A DNA stretch of 6,513 bases from Bacillota bacterium (GTDB lineage Bacteria > Bacillota > Clostridia > Lachnospirales > Lachnospiraceae): positions 1 through 6,513 of the forward strand of contig JAEZKL010000051.1 of assembly GCA_023415475.1 (NCBI GenBank), written 5' to 3'. Positions 6,323-6,513 of this stretch are shown here, piece after piece. How positions within the stretch are numbered: the stretch's first letter is position 1; each line of letters starts with the position of its first letter. A program made the translations under genes and the position numbers. Below the pieces are notes generated by a model. It saw nothing but the letters and a program-made list of their open reading frames with translations. It had not been told where the DNA came from and did no database searches.

Positions 6323-6513
6323 TTACTCATCCCAGTTATGATATACTTCCTGTACATCATCATCCTCGTCCAGTAAGTCAAGGATACGGTTCATCATCTT
6401 GATATACTGCTCGTCCTTAAGCTCTACCCAAGTCTGGGGAATCATGGTTACATCTGCCTGAACCATGGGAATACCGGACTTCTCAAGCGCTTCTCTGACC
6501 GCACTGAAATCAT
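6323..6513 (-). CDS. yebC: YebC/PmpR family protein, C-terminal part (cut by window edge)
   Basis: The last 63 codons of a YebC/PmpR-family protein, entering from the right edge. The translation carries the family's C-terminal hallmarks: FSAVREALEKSGIPMVQADV, then VTMIPQTWVEL, a helix, and the acidic closing motif LLDEDDDVQEVYHNWDE before TAA. YebC-family proteins are conserved in most bacteria; they were long called transcription regulators and more recently linked to relief of ribosome stalling at proline-rich sequences. The N-terminal domain is outside the window. The base composition is clearly less AT-rich than the genes to the left, consistent with core chromosome next to an acquired block. 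A probable terminator follows at 6169-6198. Confidence 0.93.
   Translation of the reverse strand, partial: DFSAVREALEKSGIPMVQADVTMIPQTWVELKDEQYIKMMNRILDLLDEDDDVQEVYHNWDE

Noticed and set aside
6144..6341. Plus-strand open frame of 65 codons
   Set aside because: It has no ribosome binding site or recognisable protein features, overlaps the yebC end and the probable terminator, and is best explained as a chance open frame.
1..6513. CRISPR array, tRNA, rRNA or riboswitch
   Set aside because: No regularly spaced repeats, cloverleaf with TTCGA-type arm, or recognisable riboswitch core was seen on either strand.

Overview
The window looks like a low-GC Firmicute chromosome, most likely a clostridial or Lachnospiraceae-type genome. 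Evidence: strongly AT-rich genes, classic AGGAGG-type ribosome binding sites, sigma-A-like promoters, and a YebC-family tail with a noticeably higher GC content. Species cannot be fixed from the sequence alone. All genes called here lie on the minus strand, so transcription runs from high to low coordinates.

Layout in transcription order. (1) 6513-6323: 3' end of a yebC/pmpR-type gene, a normal chromosomal housekeeping gene, followed by a plausible intrinsic terminator at 6169-6198. (2) 6131-5861: a good sigma-A-like promoter (TTGAAA, 17 bp, TAAAAT) and a 67-residue single-pass membrane protein of unknown function. (3) 5860-5751: a short AT-rich gap with overlapping inverted repeats. (4) 5750-5334: a broken serine recombinase (resolvase/invertase family) with no catalytic N-terminus and a scrambled C-terminus. 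(5) 5385-3627: a promoter (TTTACA, 16 bp, TATAAT) driving three tightly packed genes: a 208-residue protein resembling the dual-OB (DuOB) family, then two divergent DUF488 proteins. (6) 3535-1: hsdR, the complete restriction/translocation subunit of a type I restriction-modification system, and the first 93 codons of hsdM. The specificity gene hsdS is probably beyond the left edge.

How the genes may work together. HsdR and HsdM are parts of a type I restriction-modification complex that methylates self DNA and cleaves unmodified DNA. The DuOB-DUF488-DUF488 cassette lies just upstream in the same orientation, separated from hsdR by only 91 bp with no obvious terminator, so it may be co-transcribed with it. 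DUF488 proteins carry an invariant-looking Cys...Cys-His-Arg motif and have no settled biochemical role. OB folds usually bind nucleic acid. The best candidate here for a little-described system is therefore this three-gene cassette, possibly an accessory defence or nucleic-acid-processing module attached to a type I R-M locus. The recombinase remnant and the composition step next to yebC suggest the block was acquired horizontally.
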